Assembly: GCA_026193295.1 (NCBI GenBank)
Contig: JAPHSB010000163.1
Span: 1-9,445 of the forward strand
Reading direction: 5' to 3'
DNA from: Lysobacterales bacterium
GTDB taxonomy: Bacteria > Pseudomonadota > Gammaproteobacteria > Xanthomonadales > SZUA-36
Length of the DNA stretch: 9,445 bases
Below the pieces are notes generated by a model. It was not told the origin of the DNA and did not search any database. It saw nothing but the letters and a program-made list of their open reading frames with translations. Made by a program: the position numbers and the translations under genes. This document shows positions 1 to 7,448 of this stretch, piece after piece; the stretch's first letter is position 1, and every line of letters starts with the position of its first letter.

Positions 1-1283
1 CCAAGCTGCGGGCGGCGCGCCTTCTGTGGTCCACGCTCATGGCAGAGAAGTTCGATCCGAACGACAGCCGTTCGTTGATGCTGCGCACACACTGCCAGAC
101 TTCGGGCGTGAGCCTCACTGCGGGTGATCCGTACAACAACATCATGCGTACGACCATCGAGGCCATGGCGGCCGCACTCGGCGGCACCCAATCGCTGCAC
201 ACCAATTCCTTCGACGAGGCGCTGGCCCTGCCAACCGAGTTCTCCGCCCGCATCGCCCGCAACACCCAGTTGGTGCTGCAGGAGGAGAGCGGCATCACCC
301 GCGTGGTGGATCCGTTGGCGGGCTCGTGGTACGTCGAAAGCCTCACCGCGGCGCTGGCAAAAGAAGCGCGCAGACTGATCGACGAGGTCGAGGACATGGG
401 CGGCATGACCCGGGCCGTCGAGTCCGGCATGCCCAAGATGCGCATTGAGGAAGCGGCGGCGCGGCGCCAGGCGCGCATCGACCGCGGCGAGGAGGTCATC
501 GTTGGCGTCAACAAGTACCAGCCGGCGCAGGAACCGCCGGTTGAGATCCGCAACATCGACAACAGCGCCGTGCGCGAAGCGCAGGTGCGGAGGATTCGCG
601 AGATGCGTGAGCGGCGCGACGAAGCGGCCTGCCGCCAGACCCTGGACGCGCTGACCCGGGCCGCGCAGGAAGAGACCGGCAACCTGCTGACGCTGGCCGT
701 CGACGCCGCGCGGGAGCGGGCCACGGTCGGCGAGATTTCCGACGCCCTGGAGAAGGTCTACGGGCGCTACCGGGCCATGACGCACTCCATCTCCGGCGTG
801 TATGGCGCTGCCTACGAAGACGACCAGGGATTTGCTGACATGCAAGAGGAAATCGAACGCTTCGCCCGGGCCGAAGGGCGCCGGCCGCGCATGCTGGTAT
901 GCAAACTGGGGCAGGATGGCCATGACCGGGGTGCGCGGGTCATTGCAACGGCCTTCGCCGACCTCGGCTTCGACGTGGACATCGGGCCCCTGTTCCAGAC
1001 GCCCGAAGAGGCGGTACAGGAAGCCATCGAAAACGACGTACACGTGATCGGCATCTCCTCGCAGGCCGCCGGTCACAGGACACTGGTTCCGCAAGTGATC
1101 GAACACCTGAAAAAAGCGGGAGCCTCAGATATCATCGTCATTTGCGGTGGCGTGATCCCGCCGCAGGATTACGACGAACTGCTGGCTGCCGGCGTGGCGG
1201 CCATTTACGGGCCGGGCACCAACATCCTTTTGGCCGCGCAAGAAGTGCTCGAAAAAATCCAGGAGCGGCGCGAAGACCGTTGA
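1..1283 (+). CDS. scpA: Methylmalonyl-CoA mutase, large/catalytic chain (5'-truncated by window edge)
   Basis: Adenosylcobalamin-dependent mutase that rearranges (2R)-methylmalonyl-CoA to succinyl-CoA in the cytoplasm. The frame is open from the first full codon at position 3, and the residues before the ATG at 39 (KLRAARLLWSTL) match the family, so that ATG is internal. About 426 codons are visible of a family length near 710-740. Seen: the end of the TIM-barrel domain with RTHCQTSG (His codon 90-92, equivalent to the P. shermanii active-site His244) and ARIARNTQ (Gln codon 267-269, equivalent to Gln330). A linker follows, then the C-terminal B12 domain with DGHDRG, whose His (codon 921-923) is the lower cobalt ligand, and the GGVIPPQDY and GPGT elements. 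The substrate-selecting Tyr89 and Arg207 equivalents lie left of the window. Two usually Trp positions are Val (108-110) and Leu (315-317). A related acyl-CoA mutase such as ethylmalonyl-CoA mutase cannot be wholly excluded, but the neighbours favour methylmalonyl-CoA. Confidence 0.93.
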   Translation, partial: KLRAARLLWSTLMAEKFDPNDSRSLMLRTHCQTSGVSLTAGDPYNNIMRTTIEAMAAALGGTQSLHTNSFDEALALPTEFSARIARNTQLVLQEESGITRVVDPLAGSWYVESLTAALAKEARRLIDEVEDMGGMTRAVESGMPKMRIEEAAARRQARIDRGEEVIVGVNKYQPAQEPPVEIRNIDNSAVREAQVRRIREMRERRDEAACRQTLDALTRAAQEETGNLLTLAVDAARERATVGEISDALEKVYGRYRAMTHSISGVYGAAYEDDQGFADMQEEIERFARAEGRRPRMLVCKLGQDGHDRGARVIATAFADLGFDVDIGPLFQTPEEAVQEAIENDVHVIGISSQAAGHRTLVPQVIEHLKKAGASDIIVICGGVIPPQDYDELLAAGVAAIYGPGTNILLAAQEVLEKIQERREDR

Positions 1284-1344
1284 CAAAGCAAGAGAACTCG
1301 GCGCTCGCACACCACGGGCGAATGCCCTCGACCAGGGACTGCAG

Positions 1345-2877
1345 ATGAAAGAAATCGTCGAACAACTGGAACAGAAACGCGCAGCGGCCGCCCTCGGCGG
1401 TGGTCAGCAGCGCATCGACACCCAGCACAGCAGAGGCAAGCTGACCGCCCGCGAGCGCATTGAACTCTTGCTGGACGAGGGCAGTTTCGAGGAGTGGGAT
1501 ACCTTCGTCGAACATCGCTGCACCGATTTCGGCATGGAAGAAAAGAAGGTACTCGGCGACGGCGTGGTCACAGGCTACGGCACCATCAACGGACGCATGG
1601 TGTTCGTGTTCAGCCAGGATTTCACGGTGTTCGGCGGCTCACTGTCCGAGGCGCATGCCGAGAAAATCTGCAAAGTCATGGACCAGGCGATGAAGGTCGG
1701 CGCACCGGTGATTGGCCTCAACGACTCGGGTGGCGCGCGCATCCAGGAGGGCGTTGTCTCGCTGGGCGGCTACGCCGAAGTGTTCCAGCGCAATGTGCTG
1801 GCCTCCGGCGTGGTGCCGCAAATCTCGGTCATCATGGGCCCCTGTGCCGGCGGCGCAGTATACTCGCCGGCCATGACCGACTTCATCTTCATGGTCAAGG
1901 ATTCGTCTTACATGTTCGTGACCGGCCCCGACGTGGTGAAGACCGTGACCCACGAGAAAATCACGGCGGAAGAGCTGGGTGGCGCCGTGACCCACTCCAC
2001 CATCTCCGGCGTCTGTGATTGTGCTTATGAGAACGATGTTGAGACGCTGGCCATGGTGCGTCGTTTCATCAACTACCTGCCTTCGAACAATCGCGAAAAA
2101 CCTCCATTCCGGCCCACGCCGGACCAGCCGGGACGGATGGAAATGTCGCTGGACACGCTGATCCCGGACAACCCCACCAAGCCTTATGACATGAAAGAGG
2201 CCATCCGCAAGGTGGTCGATGACAATGAGTTCTGGGAGCTGCAGCCGGATCACGCCAGGAACATCATCATCGGTCTCGCCCGCATGGACGGCCACCCGGT
2301 AGGCATCGTGGCCAACCAGCCGATGGTGCAGGCTGGCTGCCTCGACATCAAGTCGTCCATCAAGGCAGGCCGCTTCGTGCGTTTTTGCGACGCATTCAAC
2401 ATCCCTATCGTGACCTTCGTCGACGTGCCTGGCTTCATGCCGGGCAGCGCACAGGAGTACGGCGGCATCATCAAGCATGGCGCCAAGTTGCTGTTCGCCT
2501 ATGCCGAGGCTACGGTACCCAAAATCACCATCATCACGCGCAAGGCTTACGGCGGCGCTTACGACGTCATGAGTTCCAAGCATCTGCGCGGCGACGTGAA
2601 CCTGGCCTGGCCCAGCGCGGAAATCGCGGTCATGGGACCCAAGGGCGCAGTGGAAATCATTTTCCGAACAGACATCGGCGATGCCGAGAAAATCGCCGAG
2701 CGCACGGAAGAATACCGGCAGAAGTTCGCCAATCCGTTCATCGCCGCCAGCCGCGGCTATATCGACGATGTCATCGCGCCGCATGCAACTCGCAAGCGCA
2801 TTTGCCGCTCACTGGCGATGTTGCGCGACAAGCAGCTCGATAATCCCTGGCGCAAGCATGACAATATTCCGCTCTAG
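1345..2877 (+). CDS. pccB: Propionyl-CoA carboxylase beta subunit (carboxyltransferase)
   Basis: Transfers the carboxyl group from carboxybiotin on PccA to propionyl-CoA, giving (2S)-methylmalonyl-CoA; PCC is normally an alpha6beta6 cytoplasmic complex. The 510-aa length is normal for the family. Two crotonase-like halves are visible. The N-half carries the oxyanion-loop motif DSGGARIQEG (residues 127-136), and the C-half carries GFMPGSAQEYGG (363-374). The motif AYGGAYDVM places Asp at residue 407, the position (Asp422 in Streptomyces coelicolor PccB) known to favour propionyl-CoA over acetyl-CoA, which argues against an acetyl-CoA carboxylase. It lacks the features of methylcrotonyl-CoA carboxylase. 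The ATG at 1345 is supported by AGGGA at 1334-1338 with a 6-nt spacer. It follows the mutase after 61 bp and precedes pccA by 38 bp, consistent with one operon. Confidence 0.96.
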   Translation: MKEIVEQLEQKRAAAALGGGQQRIDTQHSRGKLTARERIELLLDEGSFEEWDTFVEHRCTDFGMEEKKVLGDGVVTGYGTINGRMVFVFSQDFTVFGGSLSEAHAEKICKVMDQAMKVGAPVIGLNDSGGARIQEGVVSLGGYAEVFQRNVLASGVVPQISVIMGPCAGGAVYSPAMTDFIFMVKDSSYMFVTGPDVVKTVTHEKITAEELGGAVTHSTISGVCDCAYENDVETLAMVRRFINYLPSNNREKPPFRPTPDQPGRMEMSLDTLIPDNPTKPYDMKEAIRKVVDDNEFWELQPDHARNIIIGLARMDGHPVGIVANQPMVQAGCLDIKSSIKAGRFVRFCDAFNIPIVTFVDVPGFMPGSAQEYGGIIKHGAKLLFAYAEATVPKITIITRKAYGGAYDVMSSKHLRGDVNLAWPSAEIAVMGPKGAVEIIFRTDIGDAEKIAERTEEYRQKFANPFIAASRGYIDDVIAPHATRKRICRSLAMLRDKQLDNPWRKHDNIPL

Positions 2878-2902
2878 CAAGGGCATTAAGGCCAATCGCC
2901 CT

Positions 2903-2908
2903 GGAGGG
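2903..2908 (+). promoter_or_regulatory. Ribosome binding site fixing the GTG start of pccA
   Basis: GGAGGG lies 7 nt upstream of the GTG at 2916. No ATG competes near the family-conserved N-terminus FDKILVANRG, so this strong Shine-Dalgarno match settles the non-ATG start. Confidence 0.8.
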
Positions 2909-2915
2909 ACTACAG

Positions 2916-4901
2916 GTGTTTGACAAGATCCTGGTTGCAAACCGTGGCGAGATCGCCTGCCGGGTGCTGAAGACGGCACGCCGGATGGGCATCAAAACGG
3001 TGGCGGTTTATTCCGACGCCGACCGCGACGCCCTGCATGTGCGGATGGCCGACGAGGCCGTGCACATCGGCGCATCCCCTTCCGCGCAAAGTTATCTGTT
3101 GAAAGACCGCATCATCCAGGCCTGCCTGGACACCGGTGCGCAGGCCGTTCACCCCGGTTATGGATTCCTGTCCGAAAACTCCGGGTTTTGCGAGGCACTG
3201 GCGGCTGCGGGCATCGTCTTCATCGGCCCGAATACCCGTGCCATCGAGGCGATGGGCGACAAGATTACCTCCAAGAAGCTGGCCGATGAAGCCGGCGTCA
3301 ATACGATCCCCGGCTTCGCCGACGTGCTTCGCGACGCCGAGCATGCCGTCGAAGCTGCGAACCAGATTGGTTACCCGGTCATGCTCAAGGCCAGCGCCGG
3401 GGGCGGTGGCAAGGGCATGCGGATCGCACGCAACGACGCCGAGTGTCGTGACGGCTTCGCGCGCGCCGCCAACGAGGCGCGATCCAGTTTCGGTGACGAT
3501 CGCATCCTGGTGGAGAAATTCATCGAGGAGCCGCGCCACATCGAAATCCAGGTCATGGCCGACAGCCACGGCAACGTGGTGTACCTGAACGAGCGTGAAT
3601 GTTCCCTGCAGCGCCGCCACCAGAAAGTTATCGAGGAGGCGCCCTCCCCGTTCCTGGACAAGGCCACGCGCAAGCAGATGGGCGAACAGGCGGTGACCCT
3701 GGCCAAGGCCGTTGACTACCAGTCCGCCGGTACCGTGGAATTCATCGTCGACCCCAAGCGCAATTTCTATTTCCTTGAAATGAACACCCGTCTGCAGGTG
3801 GAGCACCCCGTAACCGAGTTGACCACCGGCCTGGACCTGGTGGAAATGATGATCCGCGTTGCGGCCGGCGAGAAGTTGCCGATCAGCCAGGCGGACGTGC
3901 GCATCGACGGCTGGGCCATCGAGTCCCGCGTCTATGCCGAGGATCCGTTCCGCAATTTCCTGCCTTCCATCGGCCGCCTGGTTTACTACCGCCCGCCCGC
4001 TGAAGATGAACACGTGCGCGTGGATACGGGCGTTTTCGAGGGGGGCGAGGTTTCGATGTTCTACGACCCGATGATCGCCAAGCTGATTACACGCGGCGAC
4101 AGCCGCGATGAGGCCATCGCCCACATGCGCTCGGCGCTGGACCGCTTCATCATTCGCGGCGTTTCCTGCAACCTGGCCTTCCTGTCGGCGCTGATGGCGC
4201 ATCCGCGCTTCGTTGACGGCAACATCAGCACCAACATGATCGGCGACGAATACCCGGACGGATTCTCACCCGAAGACCTGCCGCACGAAGACCCGGCCAT
4301 CATCATCTCCGTGGCGGCGTCGATCGTGCGGCGTTACCGCGATCGCGCTGCCTGCATCGAAGGGCAGTTGCGCGGGCACGAACGCACCGTACCGAGCGAC
4401 TGGGTGGTGGTGATGAACCAGGAGCAACACCCGGTCTCGGTGGTTCCCACCGACGGCGGCTGTGACGTGGTCTACGAGGGCAGAACGCTGGCCGTGCGCA
4501 GTGCCTGGGATTTCGGGCAACACCTGTTCAGCGGCACCATCAACGGCAAGGAGATCCATGTCCAGTTGGAACGCAGGAACCAGGTCTACCGCCTGTCCCG
4601 TGGCGGATCGCAGTCCGATATCCTGATCCTGACGCCGCGGGCGGCACGGCTGATGCGGCACATGCCGGTAAAGGCGCCGCCCGATACCTCCAAGCACCTG
4701 ATATCACCCATGCCCGGCCTGCTGGTTTCCGTGGCCGTTGCGGAAGGGCAGGAAGTCAAGGCGGGCGAAGAACTGGCGGTACTCGAGGCGATGAAGATGG
4801 AGAACACCCTGCGCGCCGAGCGCAACGGAACGGTCGCGAAAATTCACTTCCAACCGGGCGCCAGCCTGGAAGTCGGCGACACCATCATGGAATTCGAGTA
4901 G
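2916..4901 (+). CDS. pccA: Propionyl-CoA carboxylase alpha subunit (biotin carboxylase and biotin carrier)
   Basis: ATP- and bicarbonate-dependent carboxylation of its own biotin, which PccB then uses to carboxylate propionyl-CoA. The 661 aa fit PCC alpha chains. Domains in order: biotin carboxylase N-domain (about 1-115, starting KILVANRGEIA); ATP-grasp domain (about 115-330) with the glycine loop GGGGKGM at 162-168 and MNTRLQVEH at 289-297 (Arg292 in the conserved catalytic strand); biotin carboxylase C-domain (to about 440); a PCC-type linker that contacts the beta subunit; and a biotinyl domain (about 595-661) with AMKM, Lys627 being the biotinylated lysine. The segment before the biotinyl domain (LTPRAARLM, then PMPGLLVSV) resembles PCC alpha rather than methylcrotonyl-CoA or pyruvate carboxylase. 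The start codon is GTG. The stop lies 5 bp before meaB. Confidence 0.96.
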   Translation: MFDKILVANRGEIACRVLKTARRMGIKTVAVYSDADRDALHVRMADEAVHIGASPSAQSYLLKDRIIQACLDTGAQAVHPGYGFLSENSGFCEALAAAGIVFIGPNTRAIEAMGDKITSKKLADEAGVNTIPGFADVLRDAEHAVEAANQIGYPVMLKASAGGGGKGMRIARNDAECRDGFARAANEARSSFGDDRILVEKFIEEPRHIEIQVMADSHGNVVYLNERECSLQRRHQKVIEEAPSPFLDKATRKQMGEQAVTLAKAVDYQSAGTVEFIVDPKRNFYFLEMNTRLQVEHPVTELTTGLDLVEMMIRVAAGEKLPISQADVRIDGWAIESRVYAEDPFRNFLPSIGRLVYYRPPAEDEHVRVDTGVFEGGEVSMFYDPMIAKLITRGDSRDEAIAHMRSALDRFIIRGVSCNLAFLSALMAHPRFVDGNISTNMIGDEYPDGFSPEDLPHEDPAIIISVAASIVRRYRDRAACIEGQLRGHERTVPSDWVVVMNQEQHPVSVVPTDGGCDVVYEGRTLAVRSAWDFGQHLFSGTINGKEIHVQLERRNQVYRLSRGGSQSDILILTPRAARLMRHMPVKAPPDTSKHLISPMPGLLVSVAVAEGQEVKAGEELAVLEAMKMENTLRAERNGTVAKIHFQPGASLEVGDTIMEFE

Positions 4902-4906
4902 CGGCG

Positions 4907-5935
4907 ATGCCGGTGCGGAAAGCCACGCCGCAACAGGCCGTGACCCCGGAAACAGATGCACTTGCCGATGCCGTCCTGGGCGGTGACCGGCGGGCCCTGG
5001 CCCGGGCCATCACCCTGGCGGAATCCACACGCCGCGACCACCGCGCCGCCGCCAGGGCTTTGCTGGAGCGGCTGGTGCCGCACGCGGGCAAGTCGATCCG
5101 GCTGGGTATCTCCGGCGCTCCCGGCGTTGGCAAGTCCACGTTTATCGAAGCGCTGGGTAATCACCTGATCGACGCGGGCCACCGCGTGGCGGTGCTCACC
5201 GTCGATCCCTCGTCGGCAATCAGCGGCGGCTCCATCCTCGGTGACAAGACACGCATGGAAACGCTGTCACGCCGCCCCGAGGCGTATATCCGCCCCTCGC
5301 CCTCGGGTAATACGCTGGGCGGCGTCGCCCGTCGCAGCCGGGAATCCCTGCTGCTGTGCGAGGCGGCGGGCTTCGACGTCATCATCGTGGAAACCGTGGG
5401 TGTCGGGCAGTCCGAAACCAAGGTGGCCGAGATGACCGACATGTTCCTGCTCCTGCTGCAGCCTGGCGGCGGTGACGAACTGCAGGGCATCAAGCGCGGC
5501 ATCATGGAGTTGGCGGACCTGGTGCTCGTCAACAAGGCCGACGGCGACCTGGAACAGCTGGCGGCAAACTCCGCCCGGGATTACCGCAATGCGCTGGGCC
5601 TGCTGCACCCGCGCTCGGCGGACTGGAAAGTGGAGGTACGGACCTGCTCAGCCCTCAACGGTGCAGGCGTCGCCGAGGCCTGGGATATCGTATTGCGCCA
5701 CCACGAGGCGCTCGACAGCAGCGGAGAACTCGCTGCCCGGCGCTCCGGGCAGTCCCGGGAATGGATGTGGTCGGAGTTGCAGGACAACCTCATCGCTGAC
5801 CTGAAGGACAATGCCGCGGTCCGCAAACGCTTGCTGGCGTTGGAGGCGGCCGTGAGCGAGGGCAGGATGCCGGCGGCAACCGCAGCCGGCCAGTTGTTGG
5901 AAATTTACCTGGATCGACATCGCGAGCGGGGCTGA
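4907..5935 (+). CDS. meaB: MeaB/ArgK-type GTPase, methylmalonyl-CoA mutase chaperone
   Basis: G3E-family P-loop GTPase that gates cofactor delivery to methylmalonyl-CoA mutase and protects it from inactivation; the human counterpart is MMAA. In the 342-aa protein, Walker A GAPGVGKST spans residues 70-78, a Mg/switch segment TVDPSS follows, ETVGVGQSE (162-170) is the family signature with the catalytic-type Glu, and NKAD (209-212) gives guanine specificity. A short helical N-terminal arm (1-60) and a helical C-terminal dimerisation region (about 270-342) match MeaB length and layout. The name ArgK (arginine kinase) for this family is a historical misannotation. The ATG at 4907 lies 5 bp after the pccA stop; only a weak GAG-type ribosome site is visible inside the end of pccA, so expression may depend on coupling to pccA translation. 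Confidence 0.95.
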   Translation: MPVRKATPQQAVTPETDALADAVLGGDRRALARAITLAESTRRDHRAAARALLERLVPHAGKSIRLGISGAPGVGKSTFIEALGNHLIDAGHRVAVLTVDPSSAISGGSILGDKTRMETLSRRPEAYIRPSPSGNTLGGVARRSRESLLLCEAAGFDVIIVETVGVGQSETKVAEMTDMFLLLLQPGGGDELQGIKRGIMELADLVLVNKADGDLEQLAANSARDYRNALGLLHPRSADWKVEVRTCSALNGAGVAEAWDIVLRHHEALDSSGELAARRSGQSREWMWSELQDNLIADLKDNAAVRKRLLALEAAVSEGRMPAATAAGQLLEIYLDRHRERG

Positions 5936-5942
5936 GTCGCGC

Positions 5943-5948
5943 GGAGGG
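5943..5948 (+). promoter_or_regulatory. Ribosome binding site that selects ATG 5955 over TTG 5949 for the epimerase
   Basis: GGAGGG ends directly against the TTG at 5949, leaving no spacer, but sits 6 nt before the ATG at 5955. The ATG is therefore the likely start, removing two residues from the longest frame. Confidence 0.8.
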
Positions 5949-5954
5949 TTGGGT

Positions 5955-6431
5955 ATGGAGAAAAAACCTTTTAAAGTGCTGGGCATCCAGCAGGTCGCGG
6001 TAGGCGGTCCAGACAAACAGCGCCTGCGCGCACTGTGGGTTGATATCTTCGGCCTGGAGCCGGCCGGTCACTATAGCAGTGAGGCCGAGAACGTCGACGA
6101 AGACATCGTGAACCTGGGAGAGGGGCCGTTCAAGGTGGAGGTCGACTTGATGCAGCCGCTCGACCCGGAGAAAAAGCCCAGCGTGCACAACCCACCACTT
6201 AACCACATTGGCCTGTGGATCGACGATCTGCCGGCTGCTGTTGCCTGGCTGGAGGCCCGCGGTGTGCGCTTCACGCCCGGCGGCATTCGCAAGGGTGCAT
6301 CGGGTTTCGATATCTGTTTCATTCACCCGAAAGGCAACGAAACATCCCCCATCGGGGGAGAAGGCGTCCTGATCGAACTGGTGCAGGCGCCACCGGAAGT
6401 ACGGAAAGCATTCGAGGAGTCTGCTGATTAA
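5955..6431 (+). CDS. mce: Methylmalonyl-CoA epimerase-like VOC-fold protein
   Basis: Predicted to interconvert (2S)- and (2R)-methylmalonyl-CoA, linking the PCC product to the mutase substrate. It is 158 aa with two beta-alpha-beta-beta-beta VOC modules: residues about 7-70 and 80-145. Metal ligands in canonical epimerases are His, Gln/Glu, His and Glu (P. shermanii His12, Gln65, His91, Glu141). Here NHIGLW supplies His84, LIELVQ supplies Glu141 and the second position appears to be Asp64, but the first is Gln13 (IQQVAV where the family has DHIGIAV). HPKGN before the last strand also fits the epimerase family. The function is inferred mostly from the operon context and fold; another VOC activity on a CoA ester is possible. 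The start is ATG 5955 by its ribosome site. The stop TAA overlaps the next ATG by one base. Confidence 0.82.
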   Translation: MEKKPFKVLGIQQVAVGGPDKQRLRALWVDIFGLEPAGHYSSEAENVDEDIVNLGEGPFKVEVDLMQPLDPEKKPSVHNPPLNHIGLWIDDLPAAVAWLEARGVRFTPGGIRKGASGFDICFIHPKGNETSPIGGEGVLIELVQAPPEVRKAFEESAD

Positions 6432-7411
6432 TGGATATCAAACAGAACATCCTGTTCGTGTTTCCCGGCCAGGGCTCGCAGTACGTGGGTATGGGTCAGG
6501 ATTTGTGCCAGGAATACGCCACGGCCCGCAAGATCTATGAGCAGGCCAGCGAGGTGCTTGGCTACGATATCGCCGATCTCTGCTTCAAGGGCCCTGAAGA
6601 CCAGCTCAACCTGACCCGGCACACCCAGCCTGCCTTGCTGACGCATTCCATCGCCTGCCTGCAGGTGTTCAGGGAATTGACCGACGACCGCCTGCAGCCG
6701 GCCATGGCGGCCGGGCACAGCCTCGGCGAGTACTCCGCGCTGGTCGCCGCCAAGTCGCTCAGCTTCGAGGGCGCGCTCAGGCTGGTGCAGAAACGCGGCG
6801 AGTTGATGGGCGCCCACGGCGAAGGCGAGATGACCGCCTTCCCGCTGGATGTCGATACCGTGCGCCCCATCGCCGAGCGTTACCACTGCGCCGTCGCGGG
6901 CTGCAACCTGCCCGAGCAGACCGTCATCGGCGGACGTCCGGAAGACCTGGCCCGGGTGGAGGAAGCGGTTGCCGAAGCATTCCCACGCAAGCGCGCGGTG
7001 CGGCTGAAAACGGAGGGCGCATTCCACACCTACTACATGGTGACGGCAGCGCAGCACTATCGCACCGTGCTGGACGACGCCGACTTCGATCGACCCGGGC
7101 TCCAGGTGTTGTCCAATTTCACCGGCGGCTTCCACGAGGCGGATCCAGCGTCCATCCGTGCGCGCCTGTTCTTCCAGCTATTCCACCCGGTGCTGTGGCA
7201 TGCCAACCTGCAAACGGCACTGGCCGAGGGCGTTGCCGCCATTTTCGAGTTTGGCGGCGGCATCGGCCCGGGCGAACCCGACGCCAAGCGGCCTAACCTG
7301 GAAGGCATGATCAAGAAAGGCATGCGCGGCTCCGGGCACGAAGCGGCGTACTACGCGGTCATCAATCAGCAAACCCTGGAGAGCGCGGCAGCCGCAACAG
7401 CTGCGGATTAA
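6431..7411 (+). CDS. Stand-alone FabD-like (acyl-carrier-protein) malonyltransferase
   Basis: Predicted to move a malonyl-type group from CoA to an acyl carrier protein. The 326-aa protein starts with PGQGSQ (oxyanion Gln). It has the nucleophile elbow GHSLGEY with Ser97, Arg122 in KRGELM (carboxylate clamp, equivalent to E. coli FabD Arg117) and His199 in GAFHT (equivalent to His201), so the catalytic set is complete. In modular acyltransferases GHSLG and xAFH are associated with malonyl rather than methylmalonyl, so the sequence points to malonyl. The C-terminal part differs from housekeeping FabD: the usual GPGKVLTGLIKR region is replaced by a longer GGGIGPGEPDAKR stretch and an Ala-rich tail. 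It overlaps the epimerase stop by one base (TAATG), with GAGGAG at 6414-6419 as a possible ribosome site, so it is probably translationally coupled. No acyl carrier protein or ketosynthase is seen nearby, so its acceptor is unknown. It need not be the main fabD. Confidence 0.85.
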   Translation: MDIKQNILFVFPGQGSQYVGMGQDLCQEYATARKIYEQASEVLGYDIADLCFKGPEDQLNLTRHTQPALLTHSIACLQVFRELTDDRLQPAMAAGHSLGEYSALVAAKSLSFEGALRLVQKRGELMGAHGEGEMTAFPLDVDTVRPIAERYHCAVAGCNLPEQTVIGGRPEDLARVEEAVAEAFPRKRAVRLKTEGAFHTYYMVTAAQHYRTVLDDADFDRPGLQVLSNFTGGFHEADPASIRARLFFQLFHPVLWHANLQTALAEGVAAIFEFGGGIGPGEPDAKRPNLEGMIKKGMRGSGHEAAYYAVINQQTLESAAAATAAD

Positions 7412-7448
7412 CCTGGATAGCCAGCGGCCGGGCCAGCAGTGTTCGCAG
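7412..7448 (+). other. Convergent intergenic gap without a clear terminator
   Basis: This 37-bp gap separates the stop of the FabD-like gene from the stop of the minus-strand hydrolase. It has only short 4-bp inverted matches (CTGG/CCAG) and no T-run on either strand, so no intrinsic terminator can be called. Termination may be Rho-dependent or lie inside the opposing gene. Confidence 0.6.

Noticed and set aside
39..41. ATG at 39 as the true start of the mutase
   Set aside because: The frame stays open to the left edge and the residues before it match the mutase family, so the gene begins outside the window.
1316..1327. GGGC-GAAT-GCCC hairpin between the mutase gene and pccB as a terminator
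   Set aside because: A 4-bp stem without a T-run is too short to terminate; it could at most be a minor processing or translation element.
1639..2784. A 381-codon open frame on the minus strand opposite pccB
   Set aside because: It is antisense to a conserved carboxyltransferase, rich in His, Asp and Arg as expected for a shadow frame, and has no domain or ribosome site that I can recognise.
2910..4202. A 430-codon open frame on the minus strand opposite pccA
   Set aside because: It lies wholly antisense to a strongly conserved carboxylase, has a His/Gly/Val-rich composition typical of reverse-frame shadows in GC-rich genes, and shows no recognisable domain.
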